Numbered from the stretch's first letter, positions 35,865-44,156 are shown. The stretch: DNA of 64,000 nt from Rosettibacter sp964572725 (GCA_964572725.1 CAZNFW010000009.1:1-64000), one strand, 5' to 3'. Made by a program: numbers and translations. Notes: generated by a model from the sequence alone, not told the origin.

Positions 35865-35905
35865 AATATAACTATTTATAAATTACAAAAAAGCCCTTCA
35901 CAGAT
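35846..35905 (+). promoter_or_regulatory. Antiterminator stem of cysteine attenuator
   Basis: ATCTGTGAAGG (35846-35856, inside leader ORF 1) pairs over 11 perfect bp with CCTTCACAGAT (35895-35905). The second strand overlaps the left arm and loop of the terminator hairpin, so the two structures exclude each other. A ribosome finishing the leader at 35862-35864 would cover the first strand and permit termination. A ribosome stalled at the Cys codons 18 or more bases upstream would leave it free. Confidence 0.75.
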
Positions 35906-35919
35906 AGAAGGGCTTTTTT
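35887..35919 (+). terminator. Intrinsic terminator of cysteine attenuator
   Basis: A perfect 13-bp stem AAAAAAGCCCTTC / GAAGGGCTTTTTT with the 7-base loop ACAGATA, ending in six T. It lies between leader ORF 1 and leader ORF 2, about 290 bases before the first enzyme-operon gene. Because it precedes the operon rather than ending a gene, and because an exclusive antiterminator exists, it is best read as a conditional terminator. It cannot be the terminator of the divergent CDF gene. Confidence 0.85.
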
Positions 35920-35957
35920 GTTATAATTAACTAAATAAAAACAGGAAGGGTCTAAAA

Positions 35958-36110
35958 ATGAATAGGGTAATTAAGAAGAAGTTTAGAAACTTTATAAGGT
36001 TGAATACTTCAACCAGATTCAGTTCCAGTTTATCTTTAAATCAAAATTACAATTTCGAAAACCAAACAAATACCTTCCTCTGTACCAACCAGATGTGCTG
36101 TTGTTGTTAA
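35958..36110 (+). CDS. Second leader peptide ending in four Cys codons
   Basis: A 50-codon ORF with a strong Shine-Dalgarno AGGAAGGG 7 bases before the ATG. It starts MNRVIKKKFRNF, is Asn/Ser/Thr-rich in the middle and ends TNQMCCCC immediately before TAA (Cys codons 36096-36107). The polar sequence matches no family I know. The Cys run at the end makes a second cysteine-responsive leader likely. Within it are a perfect hairpin GGTTGAA-TAC-TTCAACC (35998-36014) and CCTTCCT (36073-36079), which can pair with its own Shine-Dalgarno AGGAAGG (35943-35949). No clear terminator follows; 99 bases separate it from the next gene. Confidence 0.65.
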   Translation: MNRVIKKKFRNFIRLNTSTRFSSSLSLNQNYNFENQTNTFLCTNQMCCCC

Positions 36111-36209
36111 TTCTTTTCTAAAAATTCTTTTAAAATAACTCTTTAATAATCTTCAGTCTTTTTTCAGGCTGTTTAATATCTATTACTATAAATAAAAAGA
36201 TTAAAATAC

Positions 36210-36440
36210 ATGCACGAGAAATCTTATAGAAGTTTAATTAAATCAATTACTTGGAGAATAACTGGAAGTTTAGATACAACCATAATTTCATATTTATTGA
36301 CTGGAGATATTAAAGTAGCCATATCAATCGGTGGAATAGAAATATTTACAAAAATAATTCTTTACTATATACACGAAAGATTATGGAATAAAATAAACTT
36401 CGGCAAAGAGAAAAAATCTGAACCTGAATATCATATATGA
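36210..36440 (+). CDS. DUF2061 family small membrane protein
   Basis: A 76-residue protein with the DUF2061 pattern: EKSYRSLIKSITWRITGSLDTTIISYLLTGDIKVAISIGGIEIFTKIILYYIHERLWNKI. It has two hydrophobic helices flanking the conserved Trp-Arg and Glu-Arg residues. Genes of this family are often next to sulfate-activation or APS-reductase genes in Bacteroidota. Here it is the first gene after the leaders and its stop overlaps the start region of cysH. The role is unknown; a membrane accessory in sulfate uptake is a context-based guess. Confidence 0.8.
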   Translation: MHEKSYRSLIKSITWRITGSLDTTIISYLLTGDIKVAISIGGIEIFTKIILYYIHERLWNKINFGKEKKSEPEYHI

Positions 36441-36448
36441 GGAAAATC

Positions 36449-37150
36449 ATGATAACAATTGAAAAATTAAAAGCAAAAATAAAATCCAAAGATGCTTTTG
36501 AAGTACTAAGAATAATTTCGGAATCTTTTAAAAACAAAGCGGTATTTTCTACAAGTTTAAGCATAGAAGACCAGGTTATACTTCACATGTTATATCTGCT
36601 TAAATCAAAAATAAAAATATTTACACTCGATACAGGCAGATTACCTAACGAAACATACAATTTAATTGAAAGGACAAGAGAACAATATGGAATACAAATT
36701 CAAATTTATTTTCCCAATTACCGCTCTGTTGAAAAGATGGTAAGAGAACATGGAATAAATTTATTTTACAATAGCATTGAAGAAAGAAAAAAATGCTGTT
36801 ACATAAGAAAAATTGAACCATTAAAAAGAGCGTTAAGAAAAAAAGAAGTATGGATAACAGGCTTAAGAAGAGAACAATCAATAACACGACAAAATATTGA
36901 TTTAATTGAATATGATAACAATTTCAAAATAATAAAAATCAATCCATTATATGATTGGACTGAAGCAGAGGTGTGGGATTACATAAGAAAAAATAATATT
37001 CCATACAACAGTCTTTATGATAAAAACTACAAAAGTATTGGTTGTGCACCATGTACAAGACCAGTAATGTCGGGTGAAGATATAAGAGCCGGCAGATGGT
37101 GGTGGGAACACCCGGAAACAAAAGAATGTGGTTTACATATTAAACAATGA
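36449..37150 (+). CDS. cysH: Assimilatory adenylylsulfate (APS) reductase
   Basis: A 233-residue CysH-family reductase that forms sulfite from activated sulfate using thioredoxin. The P-loop region is FSTSLSIEDQVILH. The double Cys CCYIRKIEPL (about residues 116-117) and the GCAPCTRPV pair are the [4Fe-4S] ligands that mark APS reductases. The catalytic Cys is in ECGLH near the C terminus. No APS kinase (CysC) is visible in the operon, so APS rather than PAPS is the probable substrate. Start 36449 has GAGGAAAA upstream; ATG 36437 overlapping the previous stop is an alternative. The 3' end lies 10 bases before cysD. Confidence 0.88.
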   Translation: MITIEKLKAKIKSKDAFEVLRIISESFKNKAVFSTSLSIEDQVILHMLYLLKSKIKIFTLDTGRLPNETYNLIERTREQYGIQIQIYFPNYRSVEKMVREHGINLFYNSIEERKKCCYIRKIEPLKRALRKKEVWITGLRREQSITRQNIDLIEYDNNFKIIKINPLYDWTEAEVWDYIRKNNIPYNSLYDKNYKSIGCAPCTRPVMSGEDIRAGRWWWEHPETKECGLHIKQ

Positions 37151-37160
37151 AGGAGAGACT

Positions 37161-38042
37161 ATGGATCACTTAGATAAATTAGAAGCTCAAAGCATTTACA
37201 TATTTCGTGAGGCTTATCGTGAATTTAAACATCTGGCTATGTTATGGTCTATTGGAAAAGACAGTACGGTTTTATTACATCTTGCTCGTAAAGCATTTTT
37301 TGGTCATGTACCCTTCCCTTTAATTCACATTGATACTTCTTTCAAAATACCTGAAATGATTCAATACAGAAATAAACTTGCCAGAGAATTAAAACTAAAA
37401 TTAATTGTTGGTCAAAACAGAGAAGCATTAAAAACCAAACAAACTTTTCCAGATGGTAATGTTGATAGAATTACCTGCTGCAGACTTCTGAAAACCGAAG
37501 CATTAAAAAATACATTATCAGGACAATTCACAAGATACCGTTATGACTACGATTTAGATATGTTAGTTGAAGATTCCAACAAAGAAGCTTTTACAGGTGT
37601 AATTGTGGGTGTGCGAGCAGACGAAGAAGGTAGCCGTTCTAAAGAAAGATATTTTTCTCCACGAGATAAAAACAGTGATTGGGATATAGGCGATCAACCG
37701 CCTGAACTCTGGAATCAATTTAAAACTGACTTTGCACCAAAAACTCATGTTAGAATTCATCCATTACTTGACTGGACAGAGTTAAATATCTGGGAATATA
37801 TTTATAGAGAAAATATTCCTGTTGTTCCACTTTATTTTGATAATGGAAATGGAAAAAGATATAGGTCGCTTGGATGCTATCCATGCACATTTCCAATAGA
37901 ATCAACAGCAAAAAATGTTAAAGAAATTATTGAAGAACTAAAAAGCGGCAAACTTGCAAATATTGCAGAAAGATCTGGCCGGGCTCAGGATAAAGACGGT
38001 GGTGGAACTCTTGAAGAGTTACGAAGAGAAGGTTATATGTAA
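37161..38042 (+). CDS. cysD: Sulfate adenylyltransferase subunit 2 (ATP sulfurylase small subunit)
   Basis: A 293-residue PP-loop protein that adenylylates sulfate with CysN. The PP-loop is SIGKDSTVLLHL. Other CysD landmarks are HIDTSFKIPEM, ITCCRLLKTEAL, GVRADEEGSRSKERYFSPRD and the end AQDKDGGGTLEELRREGYM. ATG 37161 is chosen because AAGGAGAG precedes it by 5 bases and homologues start at MDHLDKLEAQSIYIFREAYREF; an earlier in-frame ATG at 37128 lies inside cysH. The spacing to cysN is 25 bp. Confidence 0.95.
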   Translation: MDHLDKLEAQSIYIFREAYREFKHLAMLWSIGKDSTVLLHLARKAFFGHVPFPLIHIDTSFKIPEMIQYRNKLARELKLKLIVGQNREALKTKQTFPDGNVDRITCCRLLKTEALKNTLSGQFTRYRYDYDLDMLVEDSNKEAFTGVIVGVRADEEGSRSKERYFSPRDKNSDWDIGDQPPELWNQFKTDFAPKTHVRIHPLLDWTELNIWEYIYRENIPVVPLYFDNGNGKRYRSLGCYPCTFPIESTAKNVKEIIEELKSGKLANIAERSGRAQDKDGGGTLEELRREGYM

Positions 38043-38067
38043 TTAATAACAATTAAAGGGAAATTTT

Positions 38068-39420
38068 ATGAGAGAAAGAATGAACATAGTAGTTGTTGGT
38101 CATGTTGATCACGGTAAAAGCACTTTAATTGGCAGATTATTAGCAGATACTAATTCTTTACCAGAAGGTAAATTAGAACAAGTTAAAAGAACATGCGAGT
38201 TTAACTCTAAACCATTTGAATATGCTTTTCTTCTTGATGCTTTAGTTGACGAGCAGGCACAAGGAATTACTATCGATACTGCAAGAATATTTTTCAAAAC
38301 TCAAAAAAGAGAATATATAATTATTGATGCACCCGGGCACATTGAATTCTTAAAAAATATGATTAGCGGTGCTGCACGTGCAGAAGCTGCTGTTTTATTA
38401 ATTGATGCAAGCGAAGGTATTGCAGAAAATTCTAAAAGACATGCATTTATGCTCTCTCTACTTGGAATAAATCAAATAGTAGTGGCAGTCAATAAAATGG
38501 ATCTTGTAGACTTTAGTGAAAATATCTTTCAAAAAATTAAAAACGATTATTCAGAATTCCTTAATACTATTGGTATAAAGCCAATAGAATTTGTTCCAGT
38601 ATCTGCATTTTATGGTCATAATTTAATTTCTCGCTCGGGATTAATGAGCTGGTATAAAGGGAAGACAATTCTTGAACTTATTGATTCATTTATAAAAGAA
38701 AAAGTAGATGAAGAAAAAAGTTTTAGAATGTTTGTACAAGGAGTTTACAAATTTACTGAAAATGGTGATAATAGAAGAATAATAGCAGGTACTATAAATT
38801 CCGGAACCATTAATGTTGGTGATGAAATAATTTTTCTGCCATCAGGCAAAAAGACTTTAGTAAAAACAATAGAAATATTTGGAAAAGATTCTCCTCAATT
38901 TGCAGTAGCAGAGCAGGCAATTGGTTTGACTCTTACAACACAAATTTATGTCAGACCCGGCGATTTAATTTGCAGAACAGATCAACAACTTCCATTTACA
39001 ACTAATCGTTTCAAAGCCAACATTTTCTGGATGGGCAAAAACAATCTTAGCATTCATAAAAAATATAAATTAAAAATTGGTACAAATAAAGTTGGTTTAA
39101 ATATTGAAAAAATAGAATCTGTAATGGACGCTTCTACTCTAGAAATTTCAAATGATAGAGAGTTTGTGCATCGTCATGAAGTTGCTAAAATAATTTTTAG
39201 AACAGATAAACCTATAAGTTTTGATTTATTCAGTTACATAAAAACTACAGGAAGATTTGTTATTGTTGACGAATATGATATAGCAGGCGGAGGAATTATA
39301 ATTGAGGCATTGGAAGAAAAAGATGTTATTGCTATACCCGATTATGCTGAGTTTGAAAAAGAACTATATCAACTGATAAAAAAATATTTCCCGCACTGGG
39401 AAATAAAACCTATTTATTAA
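38068..39420 (+). CDS. cysN: Sulfate adenylyltransferase subunit 1 (GTPase)
   Basis: A 450-residue EF-Tu-like GTPase that drives sulfate adenylylation with CysD. G1 is GHVDHGKST, G2 region GITIDTARIFF, G3 DAPGH, G4 NKMD and G5 SAFYG. Two beta-barrel domains follow. The length shows there is no fused APS kinase domain, unlike CysNC/NodQ. A clear AAAGGGAAA Shine-Dalgarno precedes the ATG. Confidence 0.95.
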   Translation: MRERMNIVVVGHVDHGKSTLIGRLLADTNSLPEGKLEQVKRTCEFNSKPFEYAFLLDALVDEQAQGITIDTARIFFKTQKREYIIIDAPGHIEFLKNMISGAARAEAAVLLIDASEGIAENSKRHAFMLSLLGINQIVVAVNKMDLVDFSENIFQKIKNDYSEFLNTIGIKPIEFVPVSAFYGHNLISRSGLMSWYKGKTILELIDSFIKEKVDEEKSFRMFVQGVYKFTENGDNRRIIAGTINSGTINVGDEIIFLPSGKKTLVKTIEIFGKDSPQFAVAEQAIGLTLTTQIYVRPGDLICRTDQQLPFTTNRFKANIFWMGKNNLSIHKKYKLKIGTNKVGLNIEKIESVMDASTLEISNDREFVHRHEVAKIIFRTDKPISFDLFSYIKTTGRFVIVDEYDIAGGGIIIEALEEKDVIAIPDYAEFEKELYQLIKKYFPHWEIKPIY

Positions 39421-39438
39421 TATTATGAAAGATATAAT

Positions 39439-40752
39439 ATGAATAATGAAATAAAATATAAAATAAATTCATTGCCGGTTTTATTACGAAATCCTAAAAT
39501 ATTGTTAATTGGCGGTGGCAATGTAGCTTTGCAAAAAGCAAAAGTCCTGTTAGAAAACAATATCGACTTCTTTTTAATAGCTGAAAAAATTTTACAGGAA
39601 TTAAAAATTTATGGAATCCCATTTATACAAAAAAAATTTGAAAAGAATGATGCAGATAATTTCAATATTATTATTAATGCTACAGGAAGTAATGAAGTAT
39701 CCGACATAATAAAAGAGATAAAAAAAGAAAGATTTGTTTTAGTTAATACGGTTGATGTCCCTGAAGAATGTGACTTTTATTTTTCTTCTCTTCTAATCTA
39801 CAAAAATCTTAAAATTGCTGTTTCAAGCGATGGTGCAAGTCCAACTTTAACTCAAATAGTAAGAGATAAAATTAAACAAATTCTTCCGGCTAAACTTGGA
39901 GAACTTGCAGAAAAAAAACTTTACGAAAGAATTCATTCTAAAATAAATATTGAAGATACAAAAGAAGAAACCATTGCATTATTTGGAAAAGTTTATATCA
40001 TTGGATGTGGTATAGGCGGAATAGATTTCTTAACTCTTCGTGCATATAAAACTCTGCAAAATCTCGATATTGCATTTTATGACCATCTAATTGATGAAGA
40101 AATTTTAAACTTGCTTCCACGAAAAGCAAAAAAAGTTTATGTAGGTAAATGCAAAGGAAAGCATTATTTATCACAAGATGAAATAAATAATTTATTATTA
40201 GATTTTGCAAAAAAAGGAATGAAAGTCGGAAGACTAAAAAACGGCGACCCATTTATATTTGGCAGAGGTGCTGAAGAGGCAGAATTTTTAATTAAACATA
40301 ACATAGATGTTGAAATTATTCCAGGATTATCATCATCACTTACTGCTCCACTTGCTGCAGGAATTCCTCCTACATGCAGGGGTCTCTCTTCGTCTGTTTC
40401 AATTGTAACGGCACACTTAAATGGATGTGCATTCAATAATTCATGGATTGATTTATTAAAAAGAAAAAATCATACAACAATTGTTCTTATGGGTTTAACT
40501 CAGGCAGAAAATATTCTTAAATATTCTATCGATGCTGAGGTAGATAAAAAATTACCAACTGCTATTGTTTCAAATGCAGGTAGAACAAATCAAAAAGTTA
40601 TAACAGGCGAATTGCAGGATTTAATTGAAATGTCTAAAGAAGCAGAATCACCAGCAATAATAATTTTTGGCGATGTTGTAAATTATACTCACATACTGCC
40701 TCATTTAGTTAATCAATTTAATGAACATGCTTATAATTTTATAAACAAGTGA
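39439..40752 (+). CDS. cysG: Siroheme synthase: precorrin-2 dehydrogenase/ferrochelatase fused to uroporphyrinogen-III methyltransferase
   Basis: A 437-residue bifunctional enzyme for siroheme, the cofactor of the sulfite reductase encoded next. The N-terminal about 185 residues form the Met8/CysG-N domain (LPVLLRNPKILLIGGGNVALQKAKVLL; INATGSNEVSD; SSDGASPTLTQIVRDKI). From about residue 190 the SUMT domain follows: VYIIGCGIGGIDFLTLRAYKTL, GDPFIFGRGAEEAEFL, IPGLSSSLTAPLAAGIPPTCRGLSSSV. The SUMT glycine-rich loop reads GCGIGG rather than the usual GAGPGD, a moderate variation. It starts 18 bp after cysN. Confidence 0.92.
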   Translation: MNNEIKYKINSLPVLLRNPKILLIGGGNVALQKAKVLLENNIDFFLIAEKILQELKIYGIPFIQKKFEKNDADNFNIIINATGSNEVSDIIKEIKKERFVLVNTVDVPEECDFYFSSLLIYKNLKIAVSSDGASPTLTQIVRDKIKQILPAKLGELAEKKLYERIHSKINIEDTKEETIALFGKVYIIGCGIGGIDFLTLRAYKTLQNLDIAFYDHLIDEEILNLLPRKAKKVYVGKCKGKHYLSQDEINNLLLDFAKKGMKVGRLKNGDPFIFGRGAEEAEFLIKHNIDVEIIPGLSSSLTAPLAAGIPPTCRGLSSSVSIVTAHLNGCAFNNSWIDLLKRKNHTTIVLMGLTQAENILKYSIDAEVDKKLPTAIVSNAGRTNQKVITGELQDLIEMSKEAESPAIIIFGDVVNYTHILPHLVNQFNEHAYNFINK

Positions 40753-40764
40753 AAGGATATAAAA

Positions 40765-42978
40765 ATGGAACAGGTAAAAATTTGGGAACAAATAGATATA
40801 AATAGCGGCTTTGATGTTTATGCTGAAATTGATGAATACGAAAACATCATAAATAAACTTAAAAATAATGAAATTCACCCAGAAAGATTCAAGGGGTATC
40901 GTCTTACATTTGGAACTTATGGAGTAAGACATCAAAGTGAAGGCATTCACATGCAGCGAATTAAAATACCAAGCGGATTTATCCTTACTGAACAAATGAG
41001 ACAAATTGCATCAATTATTGATAAATATGTTGGCTCTCAGCATGCTCACCTTACTACACGACAGGATATTCAACTTCACTTTGTAAAAATAGATGACATT
41101 CCAACAATATTAAGAATGCTTGCGGATGTTGGCATAACAACAAAAGAAGCCTGCGGCAACAGTGTAAGAAATATTACTTCATCTTACTTAAGCGGATTAA
41201 ATCCATATGAATATTTTGATGTTGTACCATATGCAATATTCTGCACAAGATATTTTTTGCGTCATCCTCTTTCATCAACACTGCCAAGAAAATTTAAAAT
41301 TGCTTTTTCTGAAAGCGAGGAAGATTTAGCTTATTCAAGAATACACGATATAGGATGCATTGCTCAAATAAAAACTAACGGCAAAGATGAACATGGCTTT
41401 AAAGTTTATGTTGGCGGCGGACTTGGCTCTGTTCCAATGACTGCATATCCGCTATTTGATTTTGTACCTGTTTCAGAATTTTATGCTTTAGCTGAATCAA
41501 TACTGAGAGTATTTCATAAATACGGAACAGAAGAAAGAAAAAACAGAAACAGAGCAAGAATGAAATTTTTGATTGCAAGAATTGGTTTTGAACAATTCAA
41601 AGAATTAGTTATTGCTGAATTTAATTCATTGAAAAATTTTAGAAATATCAGCGATGAACTAAAAAATTATATATCGAATTTCCCTTTACCTGCAGCAACA
41701 AAAAATGGAAGAGAAGATGGACCTGTAAATTCAAAACGAATTAAAACACCACTCTACGATAATCTTAATTTTGAAAACGATCCATTATGGCAAAAATTTT
41801 TAAATAAATATTTAATTAAACAAAAACAAAATGGTTATTATTCATTAATGATAAAACCGCCGCTTGGCAACTTATATTCTGAACAGTTAAGAACCATCGC
41901 AAACTTTATTGATTCCTATGGTGCTGGTTATGCAAGGATTACTCCTACTCAAAAATTATTAATACCATGGATTGAAGAAAAATTTTTGAAAGATGCATTT
42001 CATTTTCTTAAAGAAAATAAATTTATTGGAACAACAACAGAAGCTATGCGCGAAATTGTTTCCTGCCCAGGTGCTTATTCGTGCAGACTTGCAGTTACAC
42101 ATCCATATAATTTTGCAGAACATATTGGCAACAATGTAGAAGAACTTGATGGAATTAGAATTCATATTTCCGGATGCCCAAATTCTTGCGGTCAACATCA
42201 TATTGGCGACCTTGGATTTTTTGGTGCTTCATTAAAAGTTAATGGAAAACTTTCACCACACTATGTTGTGCTGGTTGGTGGAAATGTTTTTAATCAAAGA
42301 GATAGAATTGGTCAGGTCATCGGGAAAATTCCAGCTGCAAATGCACATTTATTTGTAAAAGATGTTATTCAAATATGGAAAGAAAAAAGATTAAGCGGAG
42401 AAAAATTCTATGAATTTGTCGATAGAATTGGAATTAATGAAATCAGAAAATTATTAATCAAAAATTCCATTGTTGAGAAAGAAAATTATGAATATTTCCG
42501 TGAACCCGGTATTGAAGAGGAATTTAAGATGGAAGCTGAATCACGAGGTGAATGTGCTGGAAGTCTGCTTGATATTATGGCAATTAATCTATATGATTCA
42601 ATAAGAAATATTTACGAAGCAAATGATGATATAACAGCAGAAAATTGGTCAGAAGTTAAAACAAAGTGCTTGGATTCATTACTGAAATGTGCAAAGATGT
42701 ATGTATTTTTAGAAGGAATTGAACCACAAGATGAAGAAGAAATTTTAAAAGAATTTGTCGAAAAAATTGCTCCAAAAAATTGGTTGTGTAACGATTGGTC
42801 TGATATTAAAGAAAAATATTTTATTTGGAAATATTCACCAGACAATAAAGAAGTTGCTTTAGAAATTTATAATTATGCAGAAGAATTTGTAAAAGATTGT
42901 GATAAATCATACTTAAGATTATTACCAAATCTTAAAATAATGCAATGTGCAAAAGTTATGGAGGAAGAAAATGACTGA
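40765..42978 (+). CDS. sir: Siroheme [4Fe-4S] sulfite (nitrite/sulfite) reductase with C-terminal helical extension
   Basis: A 737-residue assimilatory reductase that makes sulfide from sulfite. Two ferredoxin-like half domains are visible (YGVRHQSEGIHMQRIKIPSG; THLTTRQDIQLHF-like AHLTTRQDIQLHF). The siroheme/Fe-S ligands are in CPGAYSC (CX5C) and GCPNSCGQHHIGDLGFFG (CX3C). After the reductase core (about residue 570) there is about 165 residues of helical sequence (GSLLDIMAINLYDSIRNIYEA ... YAEEFVKDCDKSYLRLLP) that resembles HEPN-like domains in related reductases. No flavoprotein partner (CysJ) is present, so ferredoxin is the likely donor. It overlaps the TusA-like gene by 8 bases. Confidence 0.9.
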   Translation: MEQVKIWEQIDINSGFDVYAEIDEYENIINKLKNNEIHPERFKGYRLTFGTYGVRHQSEGIHMQRIKIPSGFILTEQMRQIASIIDKYVGSQHAHLTTRQDIQLHFVKIDDIPTILRMLADVGITTKEACGNSVRNITSSYLSGLNPYEYFDVVPYAIFCTRYFLRHPLSSTLPRKFKIAFSESEEDLAYSRIHDIGCIAQIKTNGKDEHGFKVYVGGGLGSVPMTAYPLFDFVPVSEFYALAESILRVFHKYGTEERKNRNRARMKFLIARIGFEQFKELVIAEFNSLKNFRNISDELKNYISNFPLPAATKNGREDGPVNSKRIKTPLYDNLNFENDPLWQKFLNKYLIKQKQNGYYSLMIKPPLGNLYSEQLRTIANFIDSYGAGYARITPTQKLLIPWIEEKFLKDAFHFLKENKFIGTTTEAMREIVSCPGAYSCRLAVTHPYNFAEHIGNNVEELDGIRIHISGCPNSCGQHHIGDLGFFGASLKVNGKLSPHYVVLVGGNVFNQRDRIGQVIGKIPAANAHLFVKDVIQIWKEKRLSGEKFYEFVDRIGINEIRKLLIKNSIVEKENYEYFREPGIEEEFKMEAESRGECAGSLLDIMAINLYDSIRNIYEANDDITAENWSEVKTKCLDSLLKCAKMYVFLEGIEPQDEEEILKEFVEKIAPKNWLCNDWSDIKEKYFIWKYSPDNKEVALEIYNYAEEFVKDCDKSYLRLLPNLKIMQCAKVMEEEND

Positions 42979-43207
42979 ACTTAAAGCAGATGAAACATTA
43001 GACTTAAAAGGCGTTGCATGCCCTTTTAATTATGTTAAAACAAAATTAAAATTAGAAACTATGCAGCAAGGTCAAATTCTTGAAGTAATTCTAGATGATG
43101 GAGAACCCATTAAAAATGTTCCTCTTTCTTTAAAACAGGACGGGCATATAATTCTTTCTCAAGAAAAATTTAGTGAACGATTCTGGAAAATTTTTGTTAA
43201 AAAATAA
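42971..43207 (+). CDS. TusA-like sulfur-carrier protein (CPFN motif)
   Basis: A 78-residue TusA/SirA-fold protein. The sulfur-carrying Cys is in the conserved position after DLKGVACPFNYVKTKLKLE, but the motif is CPFN, without the Pro of the canonical CPxP. The second half, GQILEVILDDGEPIKNVPLSL, is typical. GGAGG lies just before ATG 42971, which overlaps the sulfite reductase stop; an upstream in-frame ATG is inside that gene. The tight coupling suggests it receives sulfide or persulfide from the reductase and passes it on, but this is inference. Confidence 0.8.
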   Translation: MTELKADETLDLKGVACPFNYVKTKLKLETMQQGQILEVILDDGEPIKNVPLSLKQDGHIILSQEKFSERFWKIFVKK

Positions 43208-43221
43208 AACCCGAGTAAAAA

Positions 43222-44145
43222 ATGAAAATAGCTGAAGATATTACAAAGCTGATAGGAAATACTCCTCTTGTTAAGATTAACAAAATTACAAAAGATGCTT
43301 ATGCAACTGTAGTTGCAAAATTAGAATCTTTTAATCCATGTGCATCTGTAAAAGATAGAATTGGCGTTGCAATGATAGAAGATGCCGAGCATAAAGGTTT
43401 AATTAACGGTAACACAGTAATTGTAGAACCTACTTCAGGAAATACAGGGGTTGCTTTGGCATTTGCAGCGGCGGCCAAAGGCTACAAAGTAATTATAACT
43501 ATGCCAGAATCTATGAGCGAAGAGAGAGTAAAACTTTTAGAACTATTTGGCGCAGAAGTAATTTTAACTCCGGCAGAAAAAGGAATGCAGGGTTCAATCG
43601 AAAAAGCTGAAGAGATATTAAAGAATACCAAAAACGCCTTTATGCCTTATCAATTTAAAAATCCTGCTAATCCTGAAATTCATAGAAAAACTACTGCAGA
43701 AGAAATCTGGAACGATACAGAAGGTAATATAGACATTTTTGTTGCTGGAGTTGGAACTGGTGGTACTATTACTGGTGTTTCTGAAGTATTAAAACAAAGA
43801 AAACCAGAACTAAAAACCATAGCTGTAGAACCTTATAGTTCACCAGTTTTATCTGGCGGTAAACCCGGACCACATATGATTCAAGGAATTGGTGCTGGTT
43901 TTATTCCTGATGTATTAAATGTTAATATTATCGATGAAATAATTAAAGTAAGAAACGAAGATGCTCTAAGTATGGCAAAGCGAATTATAAAAGAAGAAGG
44001 CATTCTAGTTGGAATTTCAAGTGGTGCTGCAATGTTTGCTGCATTAGAAGTTGCTAAAAGAAAAGAAAATAAAGATAAACTAATTATTGTCATTTTCCCC
44101 GATACAGGTGAAAGATATTTGTCAATTTCATTTTTCATATCATAA
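43222..44145 (+). CDS. cysK: Cysteine synthase (O-acetylserine sulfhydrylase)
   Basis: A 307-residue fold-type II PLP enzyme. The Schiff-base Lys lies in NPCASVKDRIG, the substrate loop in EPTSGNTGVAL, the phosphate loop in GVGTGGTITGVSE and the C-terminal region in GISSGAAMFAAL...VIFPDTGERYLS. It combines O-acetylserine with sulfide. Serine acetyltransferase (CysE) is not in the window. It lies 14 bp after the TusA-like gene and 11 bp before the ThiS-like carrier, central in the operon and the main reason to expect regulation by cysteine. Confidence 0.94.
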   Translation: MKIAEDITKLIGNTPLVKINKITKDAYATVVAKLESFNPCASVKDRIGVAMIEDAEHKGLINGNTVIVEPTSGNTGVALAFAAAAKGYKVIITMPESMSEERVKLLELFGAEVILTPAEKGMQGSIEKAEEILKNTKNAFMPYQFKNPANPEIHRKTTAEEIWNDTEGNIDIFVAGVGTGGTITGVSEVLKQRKPELKTIAVEPYSSPVLSGGKPGPHMIQGIGAGFIPDVLNVNIIDEIIKVRNEDALSMAKRIIKEEGILVGISSGAAMFAALEVAKRKENKDKLIIVIFPDTGERYLSISFFIS

Positions 44146-44156
44146 AAGGAGGTAAG

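Noticed and set aside
35771..36209. T-box or SAM riboswitch as the explanation of the structured cys leader
   Set aside because: No T-box core sequence or SAM-aptamer motif is seen. The Cys-codon leader with exclusive stems explains the structure without them.
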